64,000 bases of DNA from Saccharothrix ecbatanensis (lineage in GTDB: Bacteria > Actinomycetota > Actinomycetes > Mycobacteriales > Pseudonocardiaceae): assembly GCF_014205015.1 (NCBI RefSeq), contig NZ_JACHMO010000001.1, positions 6,138,001-6,202,000 on the forward strand, in the 5' to 3' direction. Every line of letters begins with the position of its first letter. Position 1 is the stretch's first letter. The notes beneath the pieces were generated by a model, which searched no databases, was not told the origin of the DNA, and was given only the letters and a program-made list of their open reading frames with translations. A program made the position numbers and the translations under genes. Of the stretch, positions 1 through 7,702 are shown one piece after another.

Positions 1-209
1 TCGTCGTAGCGGTAACCGGCGTAGTGCGAGCCGATCGGGCTGGAGTGCGCCATGCCGAACGGCATCGACGCGCCGGGGAACGTGTTCCCGTCGTCCTTGG
101 TACCGATGAACGTGTTCACCGACTCGACGGGATCAGGACTGGCTGCCGTTGCCGTCACGGGACTCACCATAACCGCCACCACCAGGGCCGACAGGATCAC
201 ACGGAACAC
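1..209 (-). CDS. GH92 alpha-mannosidase, N-terminal part (cut by window edge)
   Basis: Only the first 69 codons lie in the window. From a GTG at 209, preceded by GGGAGAG, the product has a signal peptide (FRVILSALVVAVMVSPV then an Ala-rich cleavage zone). After it comes VNTFIGTKDDGNTFPGAS and MPFGMAHSSPIG, the conserved opening of glycoside hydrolase family 92. GH92 enzymes are calcium-dependent exo-alpha-mannosidases. The complete GH92 gene on the same strand ends 40 bp upstream, so the two are probably cotranscribed paralogues. The N-termini differ clearly, so this is not a recent duplication. Specificity cannot be judged from this fragment. Confidence 0.85.
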   Translation of the reverse strand, partial: MFRVILSALVVAVMVSPVTATAASPDPVESVNTFIGTKDDGNTFPGASMPFGMAHSSPIGSHYAGYRYD

Positions 210-249
210 GGTCTCTCCCTTCCAACCGAATGGATCAACCCTTGAGGGA

Positions 250-3200
250 TCAGGCGGAGCCGATGGAGAACACGTGGAACGTCCCGCCGGTCACCGAATC
301 GGGCAGCGTCACCGACCGGATCTGCTTGCCCGCCTGCAACGCGATCGGCGCGGTGGCGAAGACGTGCACCTTGAGCTGCTGTGGCGTGCCGCTCGAGTTG
401 TTCCGGTACGGCGTGGTGGCCACGATCCGGTTGCCGAACGACGGCGGCAGGTTCGCGCTGCCGCCCAACGCCCAGTCGGAGAACCCGACCTCGGCGTTCT
501 GCGTGCTGCCGTCGGTGTAGGTGATCGTGAGCGTGCCGGACGCCTTGCCACCTCCGGCGCTGCCCAGCAGCCCGAGCTTCGTCGCACCGGCGGGCACGCC
601 GACCGTCACCGTCTCACCGGAGGCGTTGACGTTGTCCGACTCACCGACCGGCGACGTCGGCCAGGCATAGGTGAGCCCGTCGGACGTGACCGTCCCGCCG
701 GGCGTCAACCCCACGGCCGCCAGCGCCTCACGCGAGTAGCTCCACCCACCGCCGTCGAAATTGCCCACGGCCTGATCGGCGTCCGGTGACGTGCCGACGT
801 TGTCGAACGCCGCACGCAGGCTCCCCGGCTCCGCCACCAGCACGGAGATCGTGGAGCGCTGGCCGTTGGAGAACGCCACGGGTATCCGGTGGGTCTGCTC
901 GGCCGCACCCGCCGCGACCGCGACGGTCACCGTCACACCGGCCTTCTCCCCCGCCGGCACGGTCACCTCACCGGACGTCGGGGTGAGCGTGATCCCGGCC
1001 GGCGGCTGCGCGGTCCACGACACCTTGCCGCCGTCGCCGGAGAAGTCCTGGGCGCCGATCTTCACCGTGCCGCTGCCACCGGCGGGCAGCACCAGCCGTC
1101 CCGGTTCCACGTAGGCCTGCTGACCGACCTCGCCGTCCCGGAACGACGGCGGCGCGTCGGCCGGACCCGTGCCCCAGGTCGTCGGCGTCTCGGACAGCCC
1201 GAACTCCACCGTGCCGCCGTTGGCCACGAACGACTCGGGCAGCCAGGTACGCGTCTGCGCACGGCCGTTCAGCTTGAGGTCGGACACGTATGTGCCGCTG
1301 CCGGACGACTTGATCACGATCGGCGCGCCGTTCGGCCGGGTGATCGTCACCTCGCTGAACAGCGGGCTGTTGAGCACCAACTCGGCCCGGCCGGGGATCA
1401 CCGGGTACATGCCCAGCGCCGCCCACACGTACCAGGACGACATCTGGCCGAGGTCGTCGTTGCCCATCAGCCCGTCCGGGTCCGGACCGAACAGGTCGTC
1501 CACCGCGCGCCGCGTCACGGCCTGCGTCTTCGCGGGCGCGCCGGCCCAGTTGTAGAGCCACAGCGAGTGCATGATCGGCTCGTTGCCCAGGAACGCGTGC
1601 GGCTCGTCCGGACCGGCGTTGAGCTTGGTGAAGAACGTGTCCAGCCGGTCGCGGACCTTCGCGTCGCCGCCCATCGCGGTGAACAGGCCGCGCGCGTTGT
1701 ACGGGACCATCCACGTGTACTGGGCCGCGTTGCCCTCGACCCAGTTGTCCGGGCTGCCGGGCGTGAACGGCTCCACGTACGACCCGTCCCGGTTTCGCGG
1801 CTGGGTGTAGCCGGTGGCCGGGTTGAACACGTTCTGCCAGTACTGGGCGCGCTTCATGAACGTCTGCCAGGTGGCGCCGTCACCCAGCCTGCGGGCGAGG
1901 TCGGCGATGGCGAAGTCCGCGGTCGTGTACTCCAGGGTCGTCGCGGGCGCTCCCCACACGTTCCGCGCGCCCACCGGCACGTACCCGAGGTCCATGTACT
2001 CGGTCAGGCCCGGCCGTTCCTCGTAACCCTGGGTCGGCTGCGTCGCGCCGCGCAGCATCAGCAGCAACGCCTTCCGCGCGTCGAAGTCCTTGGCCCCGAA
2101 CGCATACGCGCTGGCCACCATCACGTGGTACGGGTCGCCGACCATCACGCCGGTGTAGCCGTTGGCGACCGTCCAGCGGTCCCATGCGCCGCCCTGCTCG
2201 GCGAACGCGACCATCGAGCGGACCATGTCCGACGCCTCGGCGGGCGCGAGCAGCGACAGCAGCTGCATCTCCGAGCGGTAGACGTCCCAGCCGGAGAAGT
2301 TCGTGTAGACGGCGTGGCCCCGCTCGGCGGTGTGGAGGCGGCCGTCGAAGCCCGGATACCGGCCGTCCACGTCGGAGAAGACGTTGGGCTGCAACAAGGA
2401 GTGGTAGAGCGCGGTGTAGAACGTGGTGCGCTGGGCGTCGGTGCCGCCGGTGACCTTGATCTGGTTGAGCCGGTCGTTCCACGCCTTGCGTGCGGCGGTG
2501 TGGACGGCGTCGAACGACTTGCCCGCGTTCTCCGCCTTGAGGTTCAGCTTCGCGCCGTCGATCGAGACGAACGACAGGCCGACGCGCATGGTCACGTCCG
2601 GGTCGTCGAACGTCACCCAGCCGCCGGAGCCCGGCCCGGACACCGTGGTGTCCTCGTCCTTGGCTGAGCGCTCACCTTGCGCCTCAACGGTTTTCGGTGC
2701 GTCGCCGAGCCCTTCTCGGATGCCGGAACCGCCCCGCTCGGACGACCGGCCGGGCGTCACCGCGCCGTTCTTCCACGTGCCGACGGACGCGAACCGCTGG
2801 TCGAACTCGGCGTGGAAGTAGACCCGGTAGCGGTGGTCCGCGCCGCAGAACCGGCCGCTGGTGGCCCAGCCGCTGATGCTGTCCGTGCCGATGGTGACCT
2901 CGGCGTCGTCCGTGCCGGAGACCGAGCCGGACGTGTTGACCAGCAATGTCGACGTCGAGCCGCCGGTGTAGGCGAACCGGCCGACGCCGGTGCGTTGGGT
3001 GACGGTCAGCTCGACCTTCGTCCCGCTGTCGAGCGTCACGCCGTAGTAGCCGGGGCTCGCGCTCTCGTTGTCGTGCGAGAACGTCGAGACGTACCGGTCG
3101 GGGTCGGCCGCGGGTGACGTGGTGACCTCGCCGGCGAACGGCATGATCGGGATGTCCTGGTAGGTGGAGCAGCCCGCGCCGGACAGGTGGGTCAGGCTGA

Positions 3201-3465
3201 AGCCCTTGATCCGGTCGTCCTCGTACGCGTAGCCGCCGTGCTGCCGGGTCACCGTGTCCGGGCTCCACTGGACCATGCCGAACGGCACGTCCGCGCCGGG
3301 GAAGTTGTTGCCCGCGCCGCCGCCCGTGCCGTGGTCCGGGCCACCCGGCTGGGTGCCGACGAACGGGTTCACCCATCGCGCCAGGTCGTCCACTTGGGCC
3401 TCGACCGCCACCGGATGGACCACCGAGAGTGCCACCGCCCAGACCAACGCCAGTGCCGCCTTCAC
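250..3465 (-). CDS. Secreted GH92 alpha-mannosidase with C-terminal accessory domains
   Basis: Product of about 1071 residues. I chose GTG 3465 rather than an upstream ATG because GAGGAGG lies 6 nt before it and a clean signal peptide follows (KAALALVWAVALSVV). GH92 hallmarks appear in order: WVNPFVGTQ near the N-terminus, FSGWDVYRSE, WVEGNAAQYTWMVPYN (the Glu is the family's expected general acid) and GNDDLGQMSSWYVWAALG. After about residue 730 come a NEW3-like beta domain and a C-terminal beta-sandwich module often attached to actinobacterial GH92. It should trim alpha-linked mannose from exported or environmental glycans. A LacI gene and a mannose-6-phosphate isomerase lie divergently, and a LacI-type operator sits 16 bp upstream of the start. 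Confidence 0.93.
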   Translation of the reverse strand: MKAALALVWAVALSVVHPVAVEAQVDDLARWVNPFVGTQPGGPDHGTGGGAGNNFPGADVPFGMVQWSPDTVTRQHGGYAYEDDRIKGFSLTHLSGAGCSTYQDIPIMPFAGEVTTSPAADPDRYVSTFSHDNESASPGYYGVTLDSGTKVELTVTQRTGVGRFAYTGGSTSTLLVNTSGSVSGTDDAEVTIGTDSISGWATSGRFCGADHRYRVYFHAEFDQRFASVGTWKNGAVTPGRSSERGGSGIREGLGDAPKTVEAQGERSAKDEDTTVSGPGSGGWVTFDDPDVTMRVGLSFVSIDGAKLNLKAENAGKSFDAVHTAARKAWNDRLNQIKVTGGTDAQRTTFYTALYHSLLQPNVFSDVDGRYPGFDGRLHTAERGHAVYTNFSGWDVYRSEMQLLSLLAPAEASDMVRSMVAFAEQGGAWDRWTVANGYTGVMVGDPYHVMVASAYAFGAKDFDARKALLLMLRGATQPTQGYEERPGLTEYMDLGYVPVGARNVWGAPATTLEYTTADFAIADLARRLGDGATWQTFMKRAQYWQNVFNPATGYTQPRNRDGSYVEPFTPGSPDNWVEGNAAQYTWMVPYNARGLFTAMGGDAKVRDRLDTFFTKLNAGPDEPHAFLGNEPIMHSLWLYNWAGAPAKTQAVTRRAVDDLFGPDPDGLMGNDDLGQMSSWYVWAALGMYPVIPGRAELVLNSPLFSEVTITRPNGAPIVIKSSGSGTYVSDLKLNGRAQTRTWLPESFVANGGTVEFGLSETPTTWGTGPADAPPSFRDGEVGQQAYVEPGRLVLPAGGSGTVKIGAQDFSGDGGKVSWTAQPPAGITLTPTSGEVTVPAGEKAGVTVTVAVAAGAAEQTHRIPVAFSNGQRSTISVLVAEPGSLRAAFDNVGTSPDADQAVGNFDGGGWSYSREALAAVGLTPGGTVTSDGLTYAWPTSPVGESDNVNASGETVTVGVPAGATKLGLLGSAGGGKASGTLTITYTDGSTQNAEVGFSDWALGGSANLPPSFGNRIVATTPYRNNSSGTPQQLKVHVFATAPIALQAGKQIRSVTLPDSVTGGTFHVFSIGSA

Positions 3466-3480
3466 GAGCCGCCTCCTCGC

Positions 3481-3494
3481 TGACAACGCTGTCC
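3481..3494. promoter_or_regulatory. LacI-type operator in the GH92 5' region
   Basis: TGACAACGCTGTCC lies between the intergenic promoter region and the Shine-Dalgarno of the GH92 gene. It differs at one position from the site on the LacI start codon at 3626-3639. Placement downstream of any promoter suggests roadblock repression of the mannosidase operon by the neighbouring LacI protein. Confidence 0.65.
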
Positions 3495-3586
3495 ACGAAC
3501 TACGCGTAATCACATACTTGCGGAGAGTGCCGGGGTGCCGTCAACCTCGTGGCCCGGGGTTGTCCGGTTCGAGACAGGTCCGGTCG

Positions 3587-3615
3587 TTGACATCTGTGAA
3601 CGCGAGGTGTGTGAT
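3587..3615 (+). promoter_or_regulatory. Probable sigma-A promoter of the LacI gene
   Basis: A perfect TTGACA (3587-3592), a 17-nt spacer, then TGTGAT (3610-3615). The predicted start of transcription falls 1-3 nt before ATG 3625, so the LacI transcript would be leaderless or almost so. This fits the absence of a ribosome-binding site there. Confidence 0.5.
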
Positions 3616-3624
3616 TCGGCGACT

Positions 3625-4665
3625 ATGACAACGTTGTCCCCGAACGGCGTGGCAGGCGCGCGCAAGGTGCGGCGGGCCACGATGAACGACGTGGCGCGGA
3701 TGGCGGGCGTCAGCATCAAGACGGTCTCCCGCGTGGTCAACGACGAGGCGGGCGTGCACCCGGCCACCGCCGAGCGGGTGCTCGCGGCGATCGACCAACT
3801 GGGGTTCCGGCGCAACCTGAGCGCACGCAACCTGCGGCGCGGGTCGTCCACCGGCACTATCGGCCTCGTGCTCGAAGACGTCGGCAACCCGTTCTACTCC
3901 GGTGTCACGCGCGCCGTCGAGGAGATCGCACGGCTGCGCGGGCGGCAGGTCATCACGGGATCGTCCGATGAGGACCCGGTGCGGGAACGCGAGCTGTCGC
4001 TGGAGTTCTGCTCGCGGCGGGTGGACGGGCTGCTGGTCGTGCCGGCCGGATTGCAGCACGGGTACCTGGTGCCGGAGATGCGGGCGGGCACGCCGGTGGT
4101 GTTCCTGGACCGGCCGGCCGGTGACGTGGTGGCGGACACCGTGCTGGTGGACAACATCGGCGGCACCGTCGAGGCGGTCGCGCACCTGGCGTCGTTCGGG
4201 CACCGGCGGATCGCGTTCCTCGGTGACGCGCCGGACATCTTCACCGCCAACGAACGCCTGCGCGGCTACCGCGAGGGCTGCTTGCGTGCCGGTCTCAGCT
4301 ATCACGAGTCGCTGGTGGTCATGGGGCCGCACGACGCGGAGTCGGTGCGCGCGGCGTTGCACGGCCTCCGGAACGCCGCCGAACCCGCGACCGCGGTGGT
4401 GACGGGGAACAACCGGATCACCGTGCACGCGGTGCGCGCGCTGGCCGGGTGCCCCGCGCGTCCCGCCCTCGTGGGCTTCGACGACTTCGAACTGGCCGAC
4501 CTGCTGTCGCCGCCGGTGACCGTGATCGCGCACGACGCGAGCGCGCTCGGCAAGGCAGCGGCGGACCTGCTCTTCGCCCGGCTGGACGGCGACGCCTCCC
4601 CACCGCGCCGCGTCGTCCTGCCGGTCCGTTTGGTGGCCCGTGGATCAGGAGAGGTTCAAGTATGA
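3625..4665 (+). CDS. LacI-family repressor of the mannoside locus
   Basis: 346 residues from ATG 3625. The LacI helix-turn-helix is clear (ATMNDVARMAGVSIKTVSRV), followed by the hinge and a periplasmic-binding-protein-like effector domain (GTIGLVLEDVGNPFYSGV, then ALVGFDDFELADLLSPP). ATG 3682 is an alternative start but would leave almost nothing ahead of the helix-turn-helix. Divergent from the GH92 genes and overlapping the isomerase gene by 4 nt (ATGA). The expected role is repression of mannoside hydrolysis and mannose-6-phosphate entry; the inducer, perhaps mannose or a mannobiose, is inferred. Operator-like sites lie at 3481 and 3626. Confidence 0.9.
   Translation: MTTLSPNGVAGARKVRRATMNDVARMAGVSIKTVSRVVNDEAGVHPATAERVLAAIDQLGFRRNLSARNLRRGSSTGTIGLVLEDVGNPFYSGVTRAVEEIARLRGRQVITGSSDEDPVRERELSLEFCSRRVDGLLVVPAGLQHGYLVPEMRAGTPVVFLDRPAGDVVADTVLVDNIGGTVEAVAHLASFGHRRIAFLGDAPDIFTANERLRGYREGCLRAGLSYHESLVVMGPHDAESVRAALHGLRNAAEPATAVVTGNNRITVHAVRALAGCPARPALVGFDDFELADLLSPPVTVIAHDASALGKAAADLLFARLDGDASPPRRVVLPVRLVARGSGEVQV
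3626..3639. promoter_or_regulatory. LacI-type operator overlapping the regulator's own start codon
   Basis: TGACAACGTTGTCC contains the perfect 10-bp palindrome ACAACGTTGT and begins within the ATG of the LacI gene. The match to 3481-3494 (13 of 14) suggests autoregulation together with control of the divergent mannosidases. Confidence 0.65.
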
Positions 4666-5726
4666 GTTCCCGCGAGTCCTCCGCTCGGACACCGCGAGTC
4701 GATCGGTCCGGCACGGCGAACCCGCCGGTCGAGCCCATCGCGCTGGAGGCCAACCAGCCCCGGCAGTTCTACCGGGGCGGTGCGGCGATCGCGGCGTTCC
4801 GGCGGCGGGCCGATGCCGATCGCGGGCCGGAGGACTGGGTCGCGTCGACCACCACGCAGTTCGACAAGGACGAGTCGGGGCTGACCCGGTTGCCGGACGG
4901 TCGGTGGCTGCGGGACGCGGTGGCGGCGGACCCGGTGTCGTGGCTGGGTGACGAGCACGCGACGGAGTTCGGCGCGGACACGGCGCTGCTGGTGAAGCTG
5001 CTCGACGCCGGGCAGCGGCTGCCGGTGCACTGCCACCCGTCGAACGCCTTCGCGTCCACCCACCTGGGGTGCCGGCACGGGAAGACCGAGGCGTGGATCG
5101 TGATGGGCACGTCCGGCCCGGACCCGACGGTCTACATCGGGTTCAGGGAGGACGTGCCGGCCGCCGCCGTCGCCGAGTGGGTGTCCACTCAGGACTCGCC
5201 TTCGATGCTGCGGGCGTTGAACCCGGTCAGGGTTTCGCCCGGTGACACGGTGTTCGTGCCCGCCGGTGTGCCGCACGCGATCGGCGAGGGTGTGTTCATC
5301 GTCGAGCTCCAACAGCCGACGGACTTCTCCGTCACGTTGGAGTGGCGCGGTTTCCTGGCCGACGCGGAGGCCGGGCACCTCGGTCTTGGCTACGACAAGG
5401 CGTTGGACTGCGTGGAGCGCCGGGCCCAGTCCCCCGACCGCCTGGTGCGGCGGACGCAGGCGTCGACCGGCGAGTCGGTGAACCTGTTCGACGCGCAGGC
5501 CGACCCGTTCTTCCGCGCCGACCGGCTGCACGTGTCCGGCACGGCGGCGTTGGAGCCCTCGTTCGGTGTGTTCGTGGTGCTGGAAGGCGCGGGCACGCTC
5601 GGTCCCGTCGCGGTGCACCGGGGCAGCACGGTGGTCGTGCCGCACGCGGCGGGCGAGGTCGTGGTGACCGGCGACGTCGTCGCCATCCGGTGCCGGCCAC
5701 CATCGGTGTCGAGCCTCAAGGGCTGA
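4662..5726 (+). CDS. manA: Mannose-6-phosphate isomerase, class I-like
   Basis: 354 residues. ATG 4662 overlaps the LacI stop codon as ATGA and is preceded by AGGAGAGG, so the two genes are translationally coupled. Cupin metal-site residues of type I phosphomannose isomerases are visible: PVHCHPSNAFA (two His), GKTEAWIV (Glu) and VPAGVPHAIGEG (His). The enzyme interconverts mannose 6-phosphate and fructose 6-phosphate. Next to two alpha-mannosidases and their regulator, it would feed released mannose into glycolysis after import and phosphorylation. No mannose transporter or kinase is in view. The roughly 55-residue N-terminal extension is typical of this actinobacterial subgroup. Confidence 0.82.
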   Translation: MSSRESSARTPRVDRSGTANPPVEPIALEANQPRQFYRGGAAIAAFRRRADADRGPEDWVASTTTQFDKDESGLTRLPDGRWLRDAVAADPVSWLGDEHATEFGADTALLVKLLDAGQRLPVHCHPSNAFASTHLGCRHGKTEAWIVMGTSGPDPTVYIGFREDVPAAAVAEWVSTQDSPSMLRALNPVRVSPGDTVFVPAGVPHAIGEGVFIVELQQPTDFSVTLEWRGFLADAEAGHLGLGYDKALDCVERRAQSPDRLVRRTQASTGESVNLFDAQADPFFRADRLHVSGTAALEPSFGVFVVLEGAGTLGPVAVHRGSTVVVPHAAGEVVVTGDVVAIRCRPPSVSSLKG

Positions 5727-5738
5727 GCCGGGGCGTTG

Positions 5739-6560
5739 CTACCGGATCTCCGCCTCGGCGAACTCCCGGAAGCCGCGTGCCGGGCGGCCGGTGACGCGTT
5801 CGACGGTGTCGGTGACCCGGTCCTCCGACCCCGCCGCGATGTCGGTGTCGAGCGCGGCCAGCACGGCGGCGTAGGCGGCGGGAATGCCGTGCCCGGTCAG
5901 GCGCAACGCCAGTTCGTCCGCCGTGACGGCTCGGTGGCGCACCGGCCGGCCGAGCCTCCGCGCGACGATCGCGGCGGCGTCGGCGTAGCTCAGCGCCTCG
6001 GGGCCGGTCAGCACGTGCTCGGTGTTGTGCGGCACCTCGTCGACCAACGCGTGCCCGGCGACGGCGGCGATGTCTCCCGCGTCCACGAACGCCACCCGAC
6101 CGTTCCCCGTCGCGGTGACGATCTCGCCGTCACGCGCGTCCCGTGCGAGTGGGCTCTCCCCGGTGAAGTTCTGCATGAACCACGACGGCCGCAGGACCGC
6201 CCACTCGGGCACGGTCGTGCGGACCAGGTGGTGCACCGCGCCCAGGCCAGGCGCACCCTCCGGCATCGCCGACGAACTGAGCTGCACGACCCGCCGGACG
6301 CCCTGACGTGCGGCTTCCGCCAGGAACGGCTCGACCGACGGGACCGGATCGGGCTCTGCCAAGGGCGCGATGAGGTAGACCGCCGACACCCCGTGCAACG
6401 CGGGCGCGTGGGTCTCCCGGTCCGCCCAGTCGAACCGCACCTGGCCGGCGACGGTCGGCGTGCGGGTCGCCGACCGGACCACGACACCACGTTGGGCCAG
6501 GAACGCGGCGACCCTCGACCCGGTGGTGCCGGTCGCGCCGAGGACCAGGACCTCAGACAT
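5739..6560 (-). CDS. NmrA-type NAD(P)-binding reductase
   Basis: 273 residues from ATG 6560, which has GGGAGGTG just upstream. The start VLVLGATGTTGSRVAAFL is a Rossmann GxTGxxG fingerprint of the atypical short-chain dehydrogenase (NmrA/ergot-alkaloid AgnB-like) group. The usual Tyr-x3-Lys pair is not evident, which is common in this group. It overlaps the 3' end of the SnoaL-like gene by 8 nt, so the two form a coupled operon divergent from a TetR gene. It could reduce a quinone, enone or nucleotide-linked substrate; the substrate cannot be read from the sequence. Confidence 0.8.
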   Translation of the reverse strand: MSEVLVLGATGTTGSRVAAFLAQRGVVVRSATRTPTVAGQVRFDWADRETHAPALHGVSAVYLIAPLAEPDPVPSVEPFLAEAARQGVRRVVQLSSSAMPEGAPGLGAVHHLVRTTVPEWAVLRPSWFMQNFTGESPLARDARDGEIVTATGNGRVAFVDAGDIAAVAGHALVDEVPHNTEHVLTGPEALSYADAAAIVARRLGRPVRHRAVTADELALRLTGHGIPAAYAAVLAALDTDIAAGSEDRVTDTVERVTGRPARGFREFAEAEIR

Positions 6561-6990
6561 CCGCACCTCCCGAGAACGCGGCGTTCAGCTCTCCCGAACC
6601 ACCCATGGCCTCGGCCGCGGCCAGTGGGTTCCAGTAGTCGCGGTAGTGCCGGATCTCGCCGTCCCGGACGGTGACGACCGCGATGTAGCGCAGCCGGTAC
6701 GGCCGCCCGGTGGCGACCACGATCCCGGCGGCCTCGAACTCCACGACCACCACTTCCGGGTCGAGGGTCCGGTGCAGGACCCGGTCGGTGATCTCCCGGA
6801 CGTCGAGCAGGTCCGGGTAGCCCCGCATGTACTCGTGCACCGCCGCACGGCCCTCCACGCGCTGCGGATAACCGGGCGGCGCGAACGGGAACTCGATCAC
6901 GCCGTGCTCCGCCCACAGCCCGGCGAAGGCGGTCATGTCCTTGGCAGGCAGGAGTTCCAGGGCGTGTTCGACCAGCTCATCAGCGTTCAC
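6553..6990 (-). CDS. SnoaL/NTF2-like protein
   Basis: 145 residues. GTG 6990 is chosen because GAGGAG lies 6 nt upstream. The sequence follows the SnoaL/NTF2-like cone fold: an N-terminal helix (NADELVEHALELL), W-x-x-H-G, a mid-region with HEYMRGY, then strands ending IRHYRDYWNPLAA. Members include small isomerases, polyketide cyclases and ligand-binding proteins. It is first in the operon with the NmrA-type reductase, and both face the TetR gene across the paired operators at 7010-7063. The pair may detoxify or modify a compound that TetR senses (inference). Confidence 0.75.
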   Translation of the reverse strand: MNADELVEHALELLPAKDMTAFAGLWAEHGVIEFPFAPPGYPQRVEGRAAVHEYMRGYPDLLDVREITDRVLHRTLDPEVVVVEFEAAGIVVATGRPYRLRYIAVVTVRDGEIRHYRDYWNPLAAAEAMGGSGELNAAFSGGADV

Positions 6991-7009
6991 CAAGTGCTCC
7001 TCAACGCTA

Positions 7010-7063
7010 GGACGGAACGGCACCGTCCCGTCCTAACGTACACAGGACGGGTCGGTACCGTCC
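7010..7063. promoter_or_regulatory. Paired TetR operators between divergent genes
   Basis: Two 19-bp sites of identical form GGACGG-N7-CCGTCC: 7010-7028 (GGACGGAACGGCACCGTCC) and 7045-7063 (GGACGGGTCGGTACCGTCC). Their centres are 35 bp apart. One lies ahead of the SnoaL-like gene, the other 20 bp ahead of the TetR start and next to its probable -10 box, as expected for autoregulation plus control of the divergent operon. Confidence 0.75.
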
Positions 7064-7069
7064 ACTCGC

Positions 7070-7075
7070 TACGAT
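7070..7075 (+). promoter_or_regulatory. -10 box for a leaderless TetR transcript
   Basis: TACGAT ends exactly 7 nt before ATG 7083, so transcription should start at or next to the A of the start codon. There is no Shine-Dalgarno. Confidence 0.55.
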
Positions 7076-7082
7076 CGCCGCC

Positions 7083-7673
7083 ATGAGCCCTCGCACGCCC
7101 ACCGGCGCAGCCGTGCTGCAACCCGCCATCACCCGGGCCATCGCCGAAGCGGTCCTGGCCGAGTTGGCCGAGCACGGCTACGCCCGGCTGTCGATGGAAG
7201 CGGTCGCGAAGCGGGCCGGGGTCGGCAAGAGCGCGCTCTACCGCCGTTGGCCGTCCAAGCAGGAGATGGCGACGTCGGTGATCTCCGAGGCCACTGCGGC
7301 GCAGTCGCCGCCGACCGCGGACACCGGCTCGCTGCGGGACGACCTGCGCGCGACCGTGAACGCGCTCATGGCCTGGCTGGCGCACCCGCTGTTCTCACGC
7401 ATCCTGCCCGACCTGGTGGCCGAGATGGCGCGCAACCCGGAACTGGGCGACGTCGTCGACGCCGTCGTCTGCGGGCCACGGCGGGAGCTGGCCGCCACCA
7501 TGTTCCAACGCGCCATCGAACGCGGTGAGCTGCGCGCGGACATCGACCTGGAGATCACGCTCGACCTGTTCGCCGCGGCGATCCACTGGCGGCTCACCGT
7601 CCGCGCCGCGCAGGCGGAACCCGGCTACGTCGACAAGCTCATCGACACGATCCTCCGCGGGATCGGCGCCTGA
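7083..7673 (+). CDS. TetR-family regulator
   Basis: 196 residues. The N-terminal helix-turn-helix is typical (LSMEAVAKRAGVGKSALYRRWPSK), and the C-terminal ligand domain belongs to the TetR_C group with MATSVISEA and FSRILPDLVAEMARNPEL. It is divergent from the SnoaL-like/NmrA-type operon, and both operator copies lie between them, so it very likely represses that operon and itself. A TACGAT box 7 nt before the ATG suggests a leaderless mRNA. The ligand is unknown. Confidence 0.9.
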   Translation: MSPRTPTGAAVLQPAITRAIAEAVLAELAEHGYARLSMEAVAKRAGVGKSALYRRWPSKQEMATSVISEATAAQSPPTADTGSLRDDLRATVNALMAWLAHPLFSRILPDLVAEMARNPELGDVVDAVVCGPRRELAATMFQRAIERGELRADIDLEITLDLFAAAIHWRLTVRAAQAEPGYVDKLIDTILRGIGA

Positions 7674-7702
7674 CCGGCGGCTCCACCCGATCGACAAGGC
7701 AC

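Noticed and set aside
889..2667. A 592-codon open frame on the plus strand.
   Set aside because: It is antisense to the GH92 gene, made possible by high G+C third positions; composition is Arg/His/Val-rich with no domain.
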